A stretch of DNA of 64,000 bases, taken from NCBI RefSeq assembly GCF_000340215.1, contig NW_006921545.1, forward strand, positions 773,522 through 837,521, read 5' to 3'. Positions 11,600-22,384 of the stretch are shown piece after piece (position 1 is the first letter of the stretch; every line of letters begins with the position of its first letter). The position numbers were made by a program, and so were the translations under genes. The notes beneath the pieces are model-generated. The model ran no database searches, was not told the DNA's origin, and saw nothing but the letters and a program-made list of their open reading frames with translations. The stretch comes from Pseudocercospora fijiensis CIRAD86 (taxonomy: Eukaryota > Ascomycota > Dothideomycetes > Mycosphaerellales > Mycosphaerellaceae).

Positions 11600-12960
11600 C
11601 GGAAGTACGATTAATTCGGGTCTAATCCCTTAGTTTATCGCATTAGCCTAATAGATAGCTAGTGCTGTTACAATTAAAGCACTTCAATCTAGTTAGGGGG
11701 TTGCTATAGCCGCTGTTACTGCTATTGTTAGTTAAGCGATTAGTACTATAGGGATACGAGCCCCTTCTACGGCCCCTATTACGGCCTCCTCTATATAGTC
11801 GCCGGCTACGGCCCCTTCTACGGTCGTTGTTACTATTCCTACTATTAGTATTGTTGTCTTAGTAGGAACCTTAGTTTCCTCCGCGGCTACTACGGTTGCT
11901 ACGGTTAGTACTAGCTAGTCGGATCCTTAATTCTAGTCGTTATTAGAGCTAGACAGCTCGTTCGGCTGTTTCTACTTCGACTATGAATTAAATGCGTGTT
12001 AGGTTAGCTTGTTCGAACACGCGGCGACGGTCCAATTCGAGGATAAGTTCCTACCTAAGTTTTAGGCGTATCTCGGAGATCTATATAGAATTAGTCTTAG
12101 GCGGAAGGTCGTCTTTAAGGGTTTTCAAGTAGGCCTCGAATAAACGAGCCGATTGATTAGTCTTTTGTTTAGCTCGAAGATACAGGTCCTAAGTATATTG
12201 TTGCCTTAGTATAGGGTTTCTAAGGGTGTCTAGTATAATGGTTTTGTAGGTTTGCTACTAAACAGCGGTTTAATTATCGAGGGAATCGAAATAGTTATCC
12301 TATATACGCTTTAGGTCGCTATTAATGTACTATATAGCGTGTACGACTAAGGAATAGTCGTCTAGTAGCGCTCTTAGTACGTTGCGCTAGTTGAGTTTAC
12401 AGTTACGAATGTAGTCGTTATACTGCTTTCGACTAGATCCGTTAAATACAGTGCAGTCCTTAAGTTTAGCGTCCTTCTTTTAGATAGGTAGTAAAGAAGG
12501 TCCCGCTATTAGTTTAGTTATCGGGGCTTCCTAAAGGCGACGGAGCTCGAGGAGATTATCCTTTAGCTATTGTTCTTAACGTAGGGTAGTAAGCCTGTTT
12601 TAAGTAGCTTCTTAAAGTCTCTCTAATAGTTAAGAGCTAAAGGCTAGTTAGCTATATCGTCGATTAATAATGTTGTTAAGAATGTCGCTAATAGGCAACT
12701 CTAGGTCGTTACCTAGAATTATAGGTTCTTCTTTAGTAGGCTCTCCGGTAGGCTCTTTAGTAGGAGGCACTTTAGTAGGTGCTCTAGTAGTTACTTTAGT
12801 AGGCACTTTAGCAGGCACTATGCTACTAGCATTGTCGTTGCTAGCGCTGCTAGCGGCGCCGCGATTGTTGTTTCGTAACAAGCCGGCTATTGTAATAAGG
12901 GGTAGCACTAATAATGTATTGTTAGCCCCTAAGATACGGATATAGCGGAATTAGTGGATA
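11600..12960 (-). pseudogene. gag: H gag: capsid/nucleocapsid precursor, RIP-broken
   Basis: The structural protein of the virus-like particle. An uninterrupted minus-strand stretch (12648-12908) starts at an ATG and holds a Pro/Thr/Lys-rich repeat (segments like TKVPPTKEPTGEP). The downstream part shows the usual helical gag region, with TAG at expected Gln/Trp. Near 11640-11690 the frame reads C-F-N-C-x4-[H to Y]-x4-C, a single CCHC zinc knuckle whose His codon has decayed to Tyr. This supports RNA-packaging nucleocapsid function in the ancestor. Confidence 0.82.
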
Positions 12961-13165
12961 TCGGTCTAGTATGTTTAACTCAGTATAATAGGCCGTATAG
13001 AAGGCCTTGCTTAATAATTAGTACGGTTGTTTCGATAGAATAGTACGTATAGGTCCCGTTCTTCGGGCGCAATATAGTTAGATTAGTCTTGTTCGTAGCT
13101 ATACCGCTAAAAGCTTAAAATAAGAACTATCTAGCTGCTGCCCTTAAAGGGTAGATCGAATACTG

Positions 13166-13362
13166 TATAAGAAGGGTCTATTAGCAGGTAGATAGGGTAG
13201 TAGTGGGTATAGGTAGTATTCGATAGAGATCTAAGAGGAGAGGGAGGAAGGCAGGCTAGTTAGCCTAACGCTAAGCGCTAAGCCCTGCCTAAGGCATTAA
13301 GACCCTAGCTTTACTCGAGCCTAGTTATATACTAATCACGTGTAACCTCTTTAGTCCTAACA
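13166..13362 (-). repeat. H 5' LTR
   Basis: This 197-bp LTR has the same length as its partner. It begins TATAAGAAGG and ends CCTAACA on the plus strand. It is the promoter-bearing LTR for the minus-strand gag-pol. Confidence 0.95.
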
Positions 13363-13434
13363 GGGGCTAGTTTGCCGCTAAGAAACTAAACTATATACGC
13401 TTAGTAGTTCGTAAACCGAACTACTACGGGGTCT
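13363..13434 (+). repeat. Module R, copy 2, right part
   Basis: This continues module R after element H. It repeats the GGGGC target site, then matches copy 1 from ctagttygccgctaag to ggggtcta. It carries the second copy of the tagttcg/cgaacta hairpin, with one arm base changed by RIP. Confidence 0.85.
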
Positions 13435-14495
13435 AGCTTCTAAAGAATAGCCCTTACTTTACGGAAGTAGTCTTCTCTTAAACCGCTAGAGTAGATTACT
13501 ATATCGTCTATATATACCGAAGTAGAATCGTCTAGATACTACTATAAGAGGGTATTAATAGACTATTAGAAAGTCGCTAGAGCCCTAGACAACCTAAAAG
13601 GGTATACTAACTATTCGAATAAACCGAGTCTTATATAGAAGGCCGTTTTATACTCCTATCCTTTTAGTATTCTTATTTTATAAAAGGCCGATACTACGTC
13701 GACTTTCGTTAACTATATAGCTTCTATTAGGTTCCTTCTAGTATACGGGATTAGTAGGAGAGGATATCTATTATTTTTTGTAAGCGCGTTAAGCGCCCTA
13801 AAGTTATAGTAGAACCGGAGCGCTCTACCTAGTTTCTTAACGAATAGTATAGACGCCGCTACTTTAGAGTTTACGGGTCTTATTAAGCCCTTATATAGGA
13901 ACTCGTCGAGTAACTTTCGTAGTACTAGGAGCTCTTATTTCGATATACTATAGAGCGGTCCCTAGGGGAGCTATAGCTAGGATCCGTCTAGTTTCCTATA
14001 GAGATCGATCGTATAGTTAATACTAGGCCGGTATAGAGCTAACTTATCGGCTTTCCTCTAATAAAATAGTATAGCTATATCGCGGCCTCTAGGGGTAGCT
14101 TCTTCTTTAGTTCCTCTATCGTCGGATATTCTTTCGTTCTTAGGGCTTTTTAATATCCTTAGCGATTATCGCGGTAAGTAGGCTTATTACTACGTTATAG
14201 TCGTAATATTCCCGCTTTCGTCGAGTTCTTAGTAGTAGCGCGCTTCCTTAACCTAATACCGAGCTCTTTTATAATAGTACTATCGCTTCTCGGACGCGGT
14301 CCTAACCTTATTATATACCTTCTATAGGTTCTATAGGACAAGTTAGGAGGCTAGTCCTAGTACGACGTAAGCGTATACCGTTTATAGAAACCTATTTATT
14401 ACTATTTAGAAGGCGACGACTCTACTAATTTTCGCGTCCTATATTATAGAACACGCTCCTCTTACTTCTTAGGATCTACGGCTAATATATAACGG
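13435..14495 (-). mobile_element. Ty3/gypsy family A fragment (A1): protease to RT palm
   Basis: On the minus strand this matches A3 from about 58685 down to 57620. It holds the protease, the RT N-part and the catalytic region; the frame around 13500 corresponds to REYLDDF..VYIDD in A3. Both ends are truncated with no LTR. Left of it lies module R; right of it begins copia element F. It is heavily RIP-damaged. Its 650-bp overlap with fragment A4 (570-1550) makes a long-range inverted repeat around the 1.5-13.4 kb block. Confidence 0.88.
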
Positions 14496-14806
14496 GTTAG
14501 CTTAGTTATATAATGTTACGTATTTTCTTAGTAGGAGAAGGATTTTTATACTATATTTTAGACTATAGACTAGCGAGAAGATAGGCGAATAACGAAGTAA
14601 TATTAAACCGCTAGCAAGGTAGTATTACGTAAATACTCTACTACACTATACGTAATAGTTATAAGCCCGGATTTAATTCGTAGTATTAGAGAGTTCTATA
14701 GTAGGAAAGAATTTTTTACGAGACCTTTAACAATTAATAGTCTTAACGGTACTAACAACTATTTAATTAAGCTTCTATAAACGTCTATAAGATTATAAAG
14801 ATTAGT

Positions 14807-16986
14807 ATGTCGTTAACAATGGCTCACTTATTAGCTAGTTGCCTCGGCGGTACTTAATAGATTACTCTTTAAGGACTAAACGACTAGGACCGCTAGTTTA
14901 AGCAAACTAAGATATATCTAACTAGACACGAGACCGGGATATATACTCATCCTTATTCGAATAAACTAGTAGAGCTAGTATAGCTAGTAAGCCCTATACT
15001 AGATACGGCTCGTATACTAGTTAACCCTATATATTAATAAGGGGTTAAGATAGCTATAGATATCTTCGGGATCTAGTTAGCGGAATTTAATCGATTTAGG
15101 TTAGTACGTAATAAGTCTATTTAATACCTATCTACTACTATAGACGTACGCTATTACTTAGAGATTACCGATAACGACAATATAATAGTACTAATACTAC
15201 GTGTTATTCTCGTACGCCTAAGGGACAAGCTTACTCTAGATATATAATAGCAAAGAATTATAGTTAGTAAGGCACTAGCTCGACTAATAGGGTTACGATA
15301 AGTTAAGGACCTAGAATAATAGTATAAGGAGTAGCTAAATCTATATAAGAAGATAAAACGTATATAACACTTAGAGCTAGATAATATAGTAGTCTATCCC
15401 TATATAGTAGTTACGAATATAGACAAAACCTATAGGAAGGGGCTTTATATAATACAATAGGCATTACCTAATACTAATTACTTCCTCTACCTAATTAGTA
15501 TAGTACGAGACTATACCTGCGATATACTAGGTAGTTCTACTAAGAAGGGGTTATCCTTTAGTATTATCTACGAGGAAATAGGAAAAGCTAGTGCTAATGC
15601 CGCTCTATAAGCTACTAGTACAAATAATAATAAAAAGCCTAATAAGAATAAAGGCCGTAGTAATAGTAGCAACCGTATACTAAAGGTATATACTAAGGTT
15701 ACTAGCGTTAGTAAGAAGAAGGCATATAAGAAGCGGGGCAAATATACCGTAGTAAACTACCGCCTACGTAAATATATTAAAGAGAAGGATAAGGATAACA
15801 AGTAGAAGGGCAAGCTAAAGTACTTTAAGAGCTACCTACGTAAGAATAAGGGCTTCTACCTAAGATCGGCTAAGTTCTTTTAGGACCTACTAGCTATTAG
15901 AAATGCTTAGGAGTACTATAGATTAGAGAGCGAGGACTCTATACTAGATAAGCTCCCCCTTACTTGCTTCTACTACTCTAATATACTATTATTTGCTAGA
16001 GTAGTCGGGCCTACTACCTCCCTTAGTATAGTAGCGTTAACAGAGTAGAATCTATTTAATAGCCTAATATATAATAGTAGTTCAAACTGCAATATTATTA
16101 ACTATCTAGGTTGCTTTAATTTTATAGTACTTCTACTTCTAGCCTCNNNNNNNNNNNNNNNNNNNNNNNNNNNNNNNNNNNNNNNNNNNNNNNNNNNNNN
16201 NNNNNNNNNNNNNNNNNNNNNNNNNNNNNNNNNNNNNNNNNNNNNNATCGGAATAGTATCCTTTACTATTATAGCTATTAGTAGCAAGCCCCTATAGATT
16301 AAACTAAGGGAATGCGTATATATCCCTAACTTCTATACTAATATTATAGGAGGTACCCTCTTCTTCTAGCGAGGATTCAAACACTAAGAGATTAATAATA
16401 CCTTATATAGTCTATAATACAAGCCGCTAATTAAATTTATTAGACTAAACTACGTAATACGCTTCTTTAATATTATTAGCAAAGGAGATAAGGCACTACT
16501 ACTAACTAAGTAGCTAGTAGACTTAGATAATAAGCCGCTTAAATACCTATGCTAACTAAAAAGTCTACTATAATTATATATAATAGCTCGTCGCTCCGTA
16601 CGTCTACTACTACTAAGAAAGCTTATAATAAAGCAAATATAAAAGATATTAAGACATCTAGGTGCTAAGAGAGTAGAAGAGCTAGTTAATAGGGTTAATA
16701 GAATAAAAAGAGATTATATATATAATAATAAGGCCCTAAGAACGCCGCTTTGTCCTATATATATATATAAGCAAACGGTAAGAAGCTTATTTCTAGGAGA
16801 CTAAGGTACTATAATATGTCTATACTAACTCTATATAGATACATTATAGCCGACCTAATATAGCTAGATCTAGCCTATAATAGTAGTTAGTATATGTTTT
16901 AAATATATAATCTAAATACTAGACTTTATATTATATAGACAATTAGTAATCGCTAGGAGTTTACTCTCGTTTAGTGCTAGAACTAA
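14807..16986 (+). pseudogene. gag-pol: F copia gag-pol, 5' part, RIP-broken
   Basis: An ATG at 14807 opens a frame that stays coherent, apart from TAG/TAA, to the assembly gap. The gag C-part is Lys/Asn/Ser-rich and is followed by a decayed zinc knuckle near 15815-15885 (K.FKSYLRKNKGFY, where Cys codons have become Phe/Ser/Tyr codons). After the gap the protein resumes with protease C-terminal sequence. A GAG-pre-integrase domain follows near 16640-16770, with RHLGAKRVEELVNRV and a downstream CPIYIYKQTVRS (HHCC zinc site, partly mutated). The beginning of the integrase core (approximately YQLYIDTLQP) is cut off at 16986 by insertion of B2. Confidence 0.8.
16147..16246. other. Assembly gap of 100 N
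   Basis: Exactly 100 N, the usual placeholder for a gap of unknown size. It lies in the protease-coding part of copia element F, so the protease active site cannot be read. Confidence 0.99.
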
Positions 16987-17209
16987 TAAAGGACGGAAAC
17001 TAATACTACTACTACTACTAGTAGTAATAGTATAGGCAACCGAGGGTAACATAACCTATTACAATATAGGCAGCTATATTTAGTAAGATAGGATAATAGA
17101 CAAGTCGCTTAGGCTAGTAACTAGAGCCCTATAATATAGGCACTATAGAAGTGTAATATAAATAGTGTGCTATACGAGGTTAATAATCTGTCTACTATAT
17201 AGAAGGAGG
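16987..17209 (-). repeat. B2 3' LTR, left part (split by LINE)
   Basis: This 223-bp part plus the 57 bp at 22127-22183 give 280 bp, exactly the length of both B1 LTRs. It contains the (CTA)n/(TAG)n run typical of this LTR near 17020. Confidence 0.95.
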
Positions 17210-17339
17210 GATATAAGGCATACAGGATATAGCGGGACCGAAGACGGAAAATAGTAGCGAACAATCAGAGACGAAGGGAAGACAGTTAAGAAGGTAGGGA
17301 GGACGAATAGAAAGCACTATATACTAGGGCAGAGGAGGT

Positions 17340-18474
17340 GCTAAAGGCGGAAGATGGAAGAACCCCTAAGAGGGCATATAGGATAATAATCTCAGAACTC
17401 CTTAGAGGACTAAAAGCAATCTACAACTAGGCAAGCTATATAATTACAAAGGTAGCTAATACAGTCGCAGCAAAGATTACGAAGAAACAATAGGAGATAA
17501 GCCTAAACCACCGCACCTAGGCAGCAGTAGCTAGTTAGGAGGCGCTAAAACCCCCGAGGATAGTAGTTAGAGTCTACATTACGGACCTATAGGAGCAAAA
17601 GGAAATCCAAGGACTTATAGGGAAAGAGATTGTAGAAAGAATTGTAGTTAAAGAGGTAATTAGGGCTAGGAACGAAGGTAAAGGGGTAATCAAGCTATTT
17701 ATAGTATAAGAGTAGGATAAAAAGAAGCTAGAAACACAAAAAGAATAGATAACTAAGATAGGGAAAACAGTAAAGGTCTCCCAATAGTAGTTTATAATTA
17801 TAGCCTATAGCATAATAAGAAGCTTTAAGGAAGAACGGGATATTAAGAGCCTATAGAGACAAAACTAAGCTACATACCTAGGCCTAAAGATTATAAAAGT
17901 AGTATAGATTAAAAGGAAAATCGAAGAGACTAAGAAGCAGTCTTCCCTAATTATCTAGGTAGGGAGTGCAGAGCAAGCTAATATAGTACTAGACTAGGGG
18001 TTATTCTAAGACTTTAAAAGATTGGAAACAGAGATATACAGAAGCAACTATAGGATAATATAGTGCTTCAAATATTAACACTATAGACACTTAGTAGCTA
18101 AGTGCATAAAGACAACTAATACTTGCTCCTATTATATAGGGGATTACTAGGTTAAAGAATGCAAAGTATATAAGGGAGAAGCAAGATATATATACTATAC
18201 TAAAAGACACCCCTCTTAGGCGAAGGAATGCCCGGTAAGAATATAGATAGCTAGGAAGGTAAAGGAAGCCAGAATCAATACACTAAAAAGATATACAATA
18301 AGCTAGGGTAGCTAGGTGCAGAAGCAACCTAGCTAAGTGCTACAAAAGAGATCTAGGCAAGATAACGGGTTCACATTTAGGGCCTTACTAGCATAAGAGA
18401 GTTACTAGCAACTAGGGAGACTAAGATACCTTAACATTGCAGGAAAGGAAGCAGGGCAGACAAAGCTTAGTTAA
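17340..18474 (+). pseudogene. LINE ORF1: gag-like RNA-binding protein, RIP-broken
   Basis: A coherent plus-strand frame of about 375 codons with only TAG/TAA interruptions. The N-part is Lys/Glu-rich and probably helical. The C-part carries three zinc-knuckle-like clusters at about 18060-18240: C-F-K-Y.(C).H, C-S-Y-Y.(C)..D-[H to Y]..K-E-C and I-Y-Y.(C)..R-H-P-S...E-C, with several Cys/Gly positions decayed to Tyr/Arg. In Tad1-type elements ORF1 coats the element RNA. The start codon is not certain; 17340 is where the frame becomes readable. Confidence 0.8.
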
Positions 18475-18557
18475 ATATTAGTCTAAAGTAAGGGAAGACT
18501 AAAGGAAAACTTATAGGGAAATAATATAGATAAAACCTAATAAACATTGCAACATTA

Positions 18558-21500
18558 CTAAACATTATATAGTACAATGTTAACAAGAGTAAAGACAAGG
18601 TACAGAGGAGCTTCCTTTAAGCACTGAACCTAAAAGAACATTATATTATTGCAATCTAAGAGCCCTAGCTTAACCTATATATAAAGAGACTAGTAACAGT
18701 CAAAGACCTAAGATACCACCTAATTATCTACAACTAGGGAGCCCTAAGGACATACATCTATATTAGTAAGGAGATAGATACAGAAACCTAGCAGGCTATA
18801 CTATAGGAGGATAGGGACCTAATATTAGTTCAAGTAGAGACATCCTAAGGTATACTCTAAGTCTACTATATATACAACCTACTACTAGACTTAAGAAGCA
18901 GTACCTAACTGAAAACCCTAGAAAGACTACCTAGAGTTATCTAGGGGAATACCTACTAAATCCTACTTAGGGATTTCAACCTCTACTACCCCCTCTAGGG
19001 CTTAGACTTTACCCTAGCTTACTACTTCCTAGTAGGAAGACTGATTAATATATTAGAGAGGGAAGGAATAGAAATTGTTACCCTAAAGGGACTAATTACT
19101 TAGGAAGCAAGAGGAAGCAGTAGCACACTAGACCTATACTTTATATTATATTAGATTAGGAACAGGATTATAAGATACAGGGTCAACTAGGAACTAGAAG
19201 AATTATTAGACTACTTCCCGGTGCAGATTAAGCTAAATGTCTAAGCTAATTAGGAAAGGGAACTAGAGGAGAAGCTTAACTAGAAAGGTGCTAAATAGGG
19301 CAGGATTAGGGAGGAACTAGAAAGGGACCTAAAACTAGAGGAACTCTTAATAAAGCACCTACTAAGGCTAGAGGATATTAATAAGGCAGTAGAAGAACTA
19401 ATAGGAATCCTAAAACAGGTAGCTAGAAAGCATACCCTAGCAAAGAAACATTTATAGTACTAGCAACTATACTAGACTAGTAAGTGTATAAGGAAGGTTA
19501 AAGTAGCAAGGAAGGCTAGGAGGCAGTAAATACAAACTTATACCTAGGAAGCATAGGACAACTATAACAAAGCCTGCTAGGAAAAGAAGATCTAGATTAA
19601 GAAAGACAAGATATAAGAATAGAGATCTATAATAGGAATAATTACAAAGAAACTAGAGGAGATATAGAGGATAGCTAAATAGGCAAGGAGGCCTAAATAG
19701 GAAAAGAATATACTACTACAATTCCTAGACATTATAGACTAATAAGGACAAATACAGACTATAATAGAAGGGAAAGCAAGAGCCCTAGGCTAATACTTCT
19801 TCTATAGAAAAGTACAAGCAGACCTATTAGATATAAAGGAGGAAGAATAAAAGACTCTACTACTAGGTATACTAAGAGACACCTAGGTCAAACCCGAAAC
19901 TATTAAAAGGATCCTAAAGAAAATTCTAAGCAATAAGGCACTAGGAGAAGACAAGATCTATAACAAACTTCTAAAAGCATATAGGAAGGGGCTAGCCCTA
20001 GTACTAGCTAATATCTTTTTACAAAGCCTAGCACTAGGATACTACCTAAGACTATTTAGGAAGTCCCTAATAGTAGTACTAAGGAAGCCCTAGAAGGAAG
20101 ACTATATATAGCTCAAGGCCTATAGACTAATAGCCCTACTTAATATAATAGGCAAGATGCTAGAGAAAATTGTCGCTAAAAGGCTAATAACCTTTGCCGA
20201 GGAAAGGAATATCCTTCCTAAAGGCTAGATAGGAGGAAGAAAGAAGAGGTCAATACTAATAGCTATAGAACTAATTACAGAACAGATTAAGTATATCTAG
20301 CACTATAGTTAAAACTAGGTAGTAACCCTCCTCTCCCTTAATATCTTAGGAGCCTTTAACAATGTCTCCTATAAAAGACTCCTATATATACTCAAATAGA
20401 AAGATATACTAAACTAGATAGTCTAATTTATCTAGTCCTTCCTATAGGAAAGATCGATATAGCTTATTCTAGGCAAATTCAAATCAGACCTAATACTAAC
20501 TAAAAAGGGAATCCCCTAAGGATCAACACTCTCCCTAATCCTCTTCCTTATCTTTATAGTAGATCTACTCCTACTCCTAGAATCAAAAAACACATTAGTA
20601 TTAGGGTTTATAGATAATATAAACATCCTAGCCTAGTCTAAGACAATAGAAACCAACTACAAGATCCTAGAAGAGAAGCACTAGGAGTATAAAAAATAGG
20701 CAAAGAGGTATAGAGCAAAATTCGCCCTAGAAAAGTACTAGCTTATCTACTTTAGCAAGGCTAAATCAACCTATAACATAAAGCAATCAATCACTATCTA
20801 AGGCTTTAAAACCCAACTATTAGCAGAGCTTAGGGTACTAGGGATCTAGCTAGATCTAAAACTAAATTAGGGACTATAAGTAAAGAAGGTAAAGTAGAGG
20901 GTAGATGCTAATATACAATCTATCAATAGACTTATAGCCTCTATATAGGGGGCTACATTCGAGAAAGCCAAAGTTATGTATAAAGCAATTGTTAAGCTAG
21001 CAATGCTATATAGAGTATAGATATAGATAGCCTAGGAGAAAATACTAAGGAGGATTAAGCAACTAGTTAGCAGGTCCCAAACCTAAAGCCTAAAGAAAAT
21101 CCTAGGAGTATATAAAACTACACTAATAAGGGTAGTAGAAATGGAATTAGGGATCCTACTAGTTAAACAATACTTTAAGGGACTAAGACACTAATATGCG
21201 GCAAAGACAATAGAATACCTAGTCTAACAGACTATCTAAAAGGCACTAGATAAGATAAAAGCCTAGTATATTAGGACTAGGAGGCGAGACAGACTACAAA
21301 TAACTCCCTAGAAAGTTAAAGACCTAGAGCAATATAGAGTCTTAACAAGAGAAATACTAGAGAAAGAGCTTTAGGGACCAAATACAAGGCTAAAGGAAGA
21401 CAAGCTAAAGGGAGAGAAACAAAGCCTAGTAGAGTTAATTGCTAGACACCTATAGGAGCAGGAATAGAATAAAACACAAGTCAGACTAGGAACCCTAAAG

Positions 21501-22040
21501 GCACTAATCAAATTTAGTCAACACAACTACTAGCTCTATAAGGACCTAAATAGGGCCGAGGCAAGCCTAGCTATCTAAATCAGATCTGAATATATTAGAC
21601 TCAGGTCTTACCTATTTAGAAGAAACGTCCTAGGAATTGAAAGCAGAGCGTACTAATATAGCTACTAATCTTAGAACCCTAAGTATATGCTACTAGTCTA
21701 CCCTTAGTAGTTAGAAGGTAGAAGTGATTAGAGACTAAAAGCAATAGAAAGGGAATACGACAAGCTAATCTAGAGCAAAGAAGACTTAAAGAGGATAGTA
21801 AAGTAGATTATTAAATAGGGATTTGTATAACAATTCGCACTAGCAAGGGAAACTAAGGAGTAGATAAAAAGGAGGGAAGAAGAGGGGGAAAGAAGGGCAG
21901 GGTAGTAGGCAAGGTAGTTAGAGGGTAACAACTATAACACTAGTACACCCTAGAGGAAGGAAAACAAGGAAACGAGGAAGATTAACACTTATAAATAGGA
22001 CAGGAGGGAGGTTTTTACTAACTAAGTTAGTTTCCTACCT
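18558..22040 (+). pseudogene. LINE ORF2: endonuclease and reverse transcriptase, RIP-broken
   Basis: The N-terminal endonuclease (exonuclease-endonuclease-phosphatase fold) shows AIQEPWLN near 18650 (stops read as Gln/Trp) and DFNL[HY][HY]PL near 18970, with STLDLTFI further on. RT blocks follow: YRPIALLNIIGKMLEKI near 20110-20170, GGRKKRS near 20230, the palm NILGAFNNV near 20340, GIPQGS near 20510 and the active site at 20607-20618, which reads FIDN instead of F.DD. A C-terminal Cys/His-like cluster near 21650-21690 (with NPKYMLLVYP) matches the tail found in Tad1-type ORF2 proteins. No RNase H domain was clear. Confidence 0.87.
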
Positions 22041-22126
22041 AAAACAATACATAGAAACAGACCTATATAGGCCGAAAGGCACTACAACAGGCAAATGAAA
22101 TATCTATCTATCTATATAGAAGGAGG

Positions 22127-22183
22127 CCTCTTTTATAGGCTTAAACCCTAGCCTATAGGTAGAGGGCCGGTTACTATCTAATA
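22127..22183 (-). repeat. B2 3' LTR, right part
   Basis: This 57-bp part completes the 280-bp LTR. It ends ctaata (complement of the LTR start TATTAG, originally TGTTAG). The adjacent tccctccctttctt is the complement of the polypurine tract. Confidence 0.95.
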
Positions 22184-22384
22184 TCCCTCCCTTTCTTCGT
22201 ATCTAACTAGATACGTCTTATAATACGCGCTTAAAACAAACAGTAATACATTATTCTTTGCCTTGGCGTTCTTAGCTAAAACTATTTTTAGAAACTCCGT
22301 AATAATACCTACGGAGTAGTATTATTCCTAGATTCTATTAATATATAAAAACAATTTCCTAAGTAACTAATCTACTACGCCGAC

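Larger units (their letters stand above)
6218..13362 (-). mobile_element. Complete Ty3/gypsy chromovirus H (7.1 kb)
   Basis: Direct 197-bp LTRs at 6218-6414 and 13166-13362 bound a minus-strand gag-pol. The element is flanked by a perfect 5-bp target duplication, GGGGC (6213-6217 and 13363-13367). Left LTR ends are TG...CA on the plus strand; the right LTR start has decayed from TGTGAG to TATAAG, as expected from RIP. A purine-rich tract on the minus strand (complement of 6417-6428) abuts the left LTR, which fixes the orientation. Domain order on the minus strand is gag with CCHC knuckle, protease, RT, RNase H, integrase, chromodomain. RIP load is lighter here than in families A, B and C, with many CA/TG dinucleotides left. 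Confidence 0.96.
14496..16986 (+). mobile_element. Ty1/copia element F, 5' part, cut by gypsy B2
   Basis: Plus-strand copia remnant holding gag, protease, the GAG-pre-integrase domain and the start of integrase. Its 3' half must lie beyond the far end of B2, outside the window. The 310 bp before the gag ATG at 14807 are AT-rich and may be the LTR or leader; no second LTR is available for comparison. It contains a 100-N gap. As the host of B2, it is the oldest layer of the nested stack. Confidence 0.82.
17210..22111 (+). mobile_element. Tad1-like LINE (non-LTR retrotransposon), full length
   Basis: This 4.9-kb element is inserted in the LTR of B2. A 15-bp target duplication, ctatatagaaggagg, is at 17195-17209 and 22112-22126. 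Removing the LINE and one duplication restores an LTR of exactly 280 bp. It has two plus-strand reading frames (gag-like ORF1; endonuclease-RT ORF2) and ends with a short tatc/tcta repeat tail next to the duplication instead of poly(A). CpG is scarce and CA/TG more frequent than in flanking B2, so its RIP history differs. Confidence 0.94.

Noticed and set aside
12670..12945. Open plus-strand frame opposite H gag
   Set aside because: It is the antisense shadow of the Pro/Thr/Lys-rich gag segment on the minus strand; its Gly/Val/Leu repeats are the reverse complement of that repeat.
16102..16287. Open minus-strand frame spanning the N gap
   Set aside because: It is open only because of the 100 N; copia F is coded on the plus strand here.
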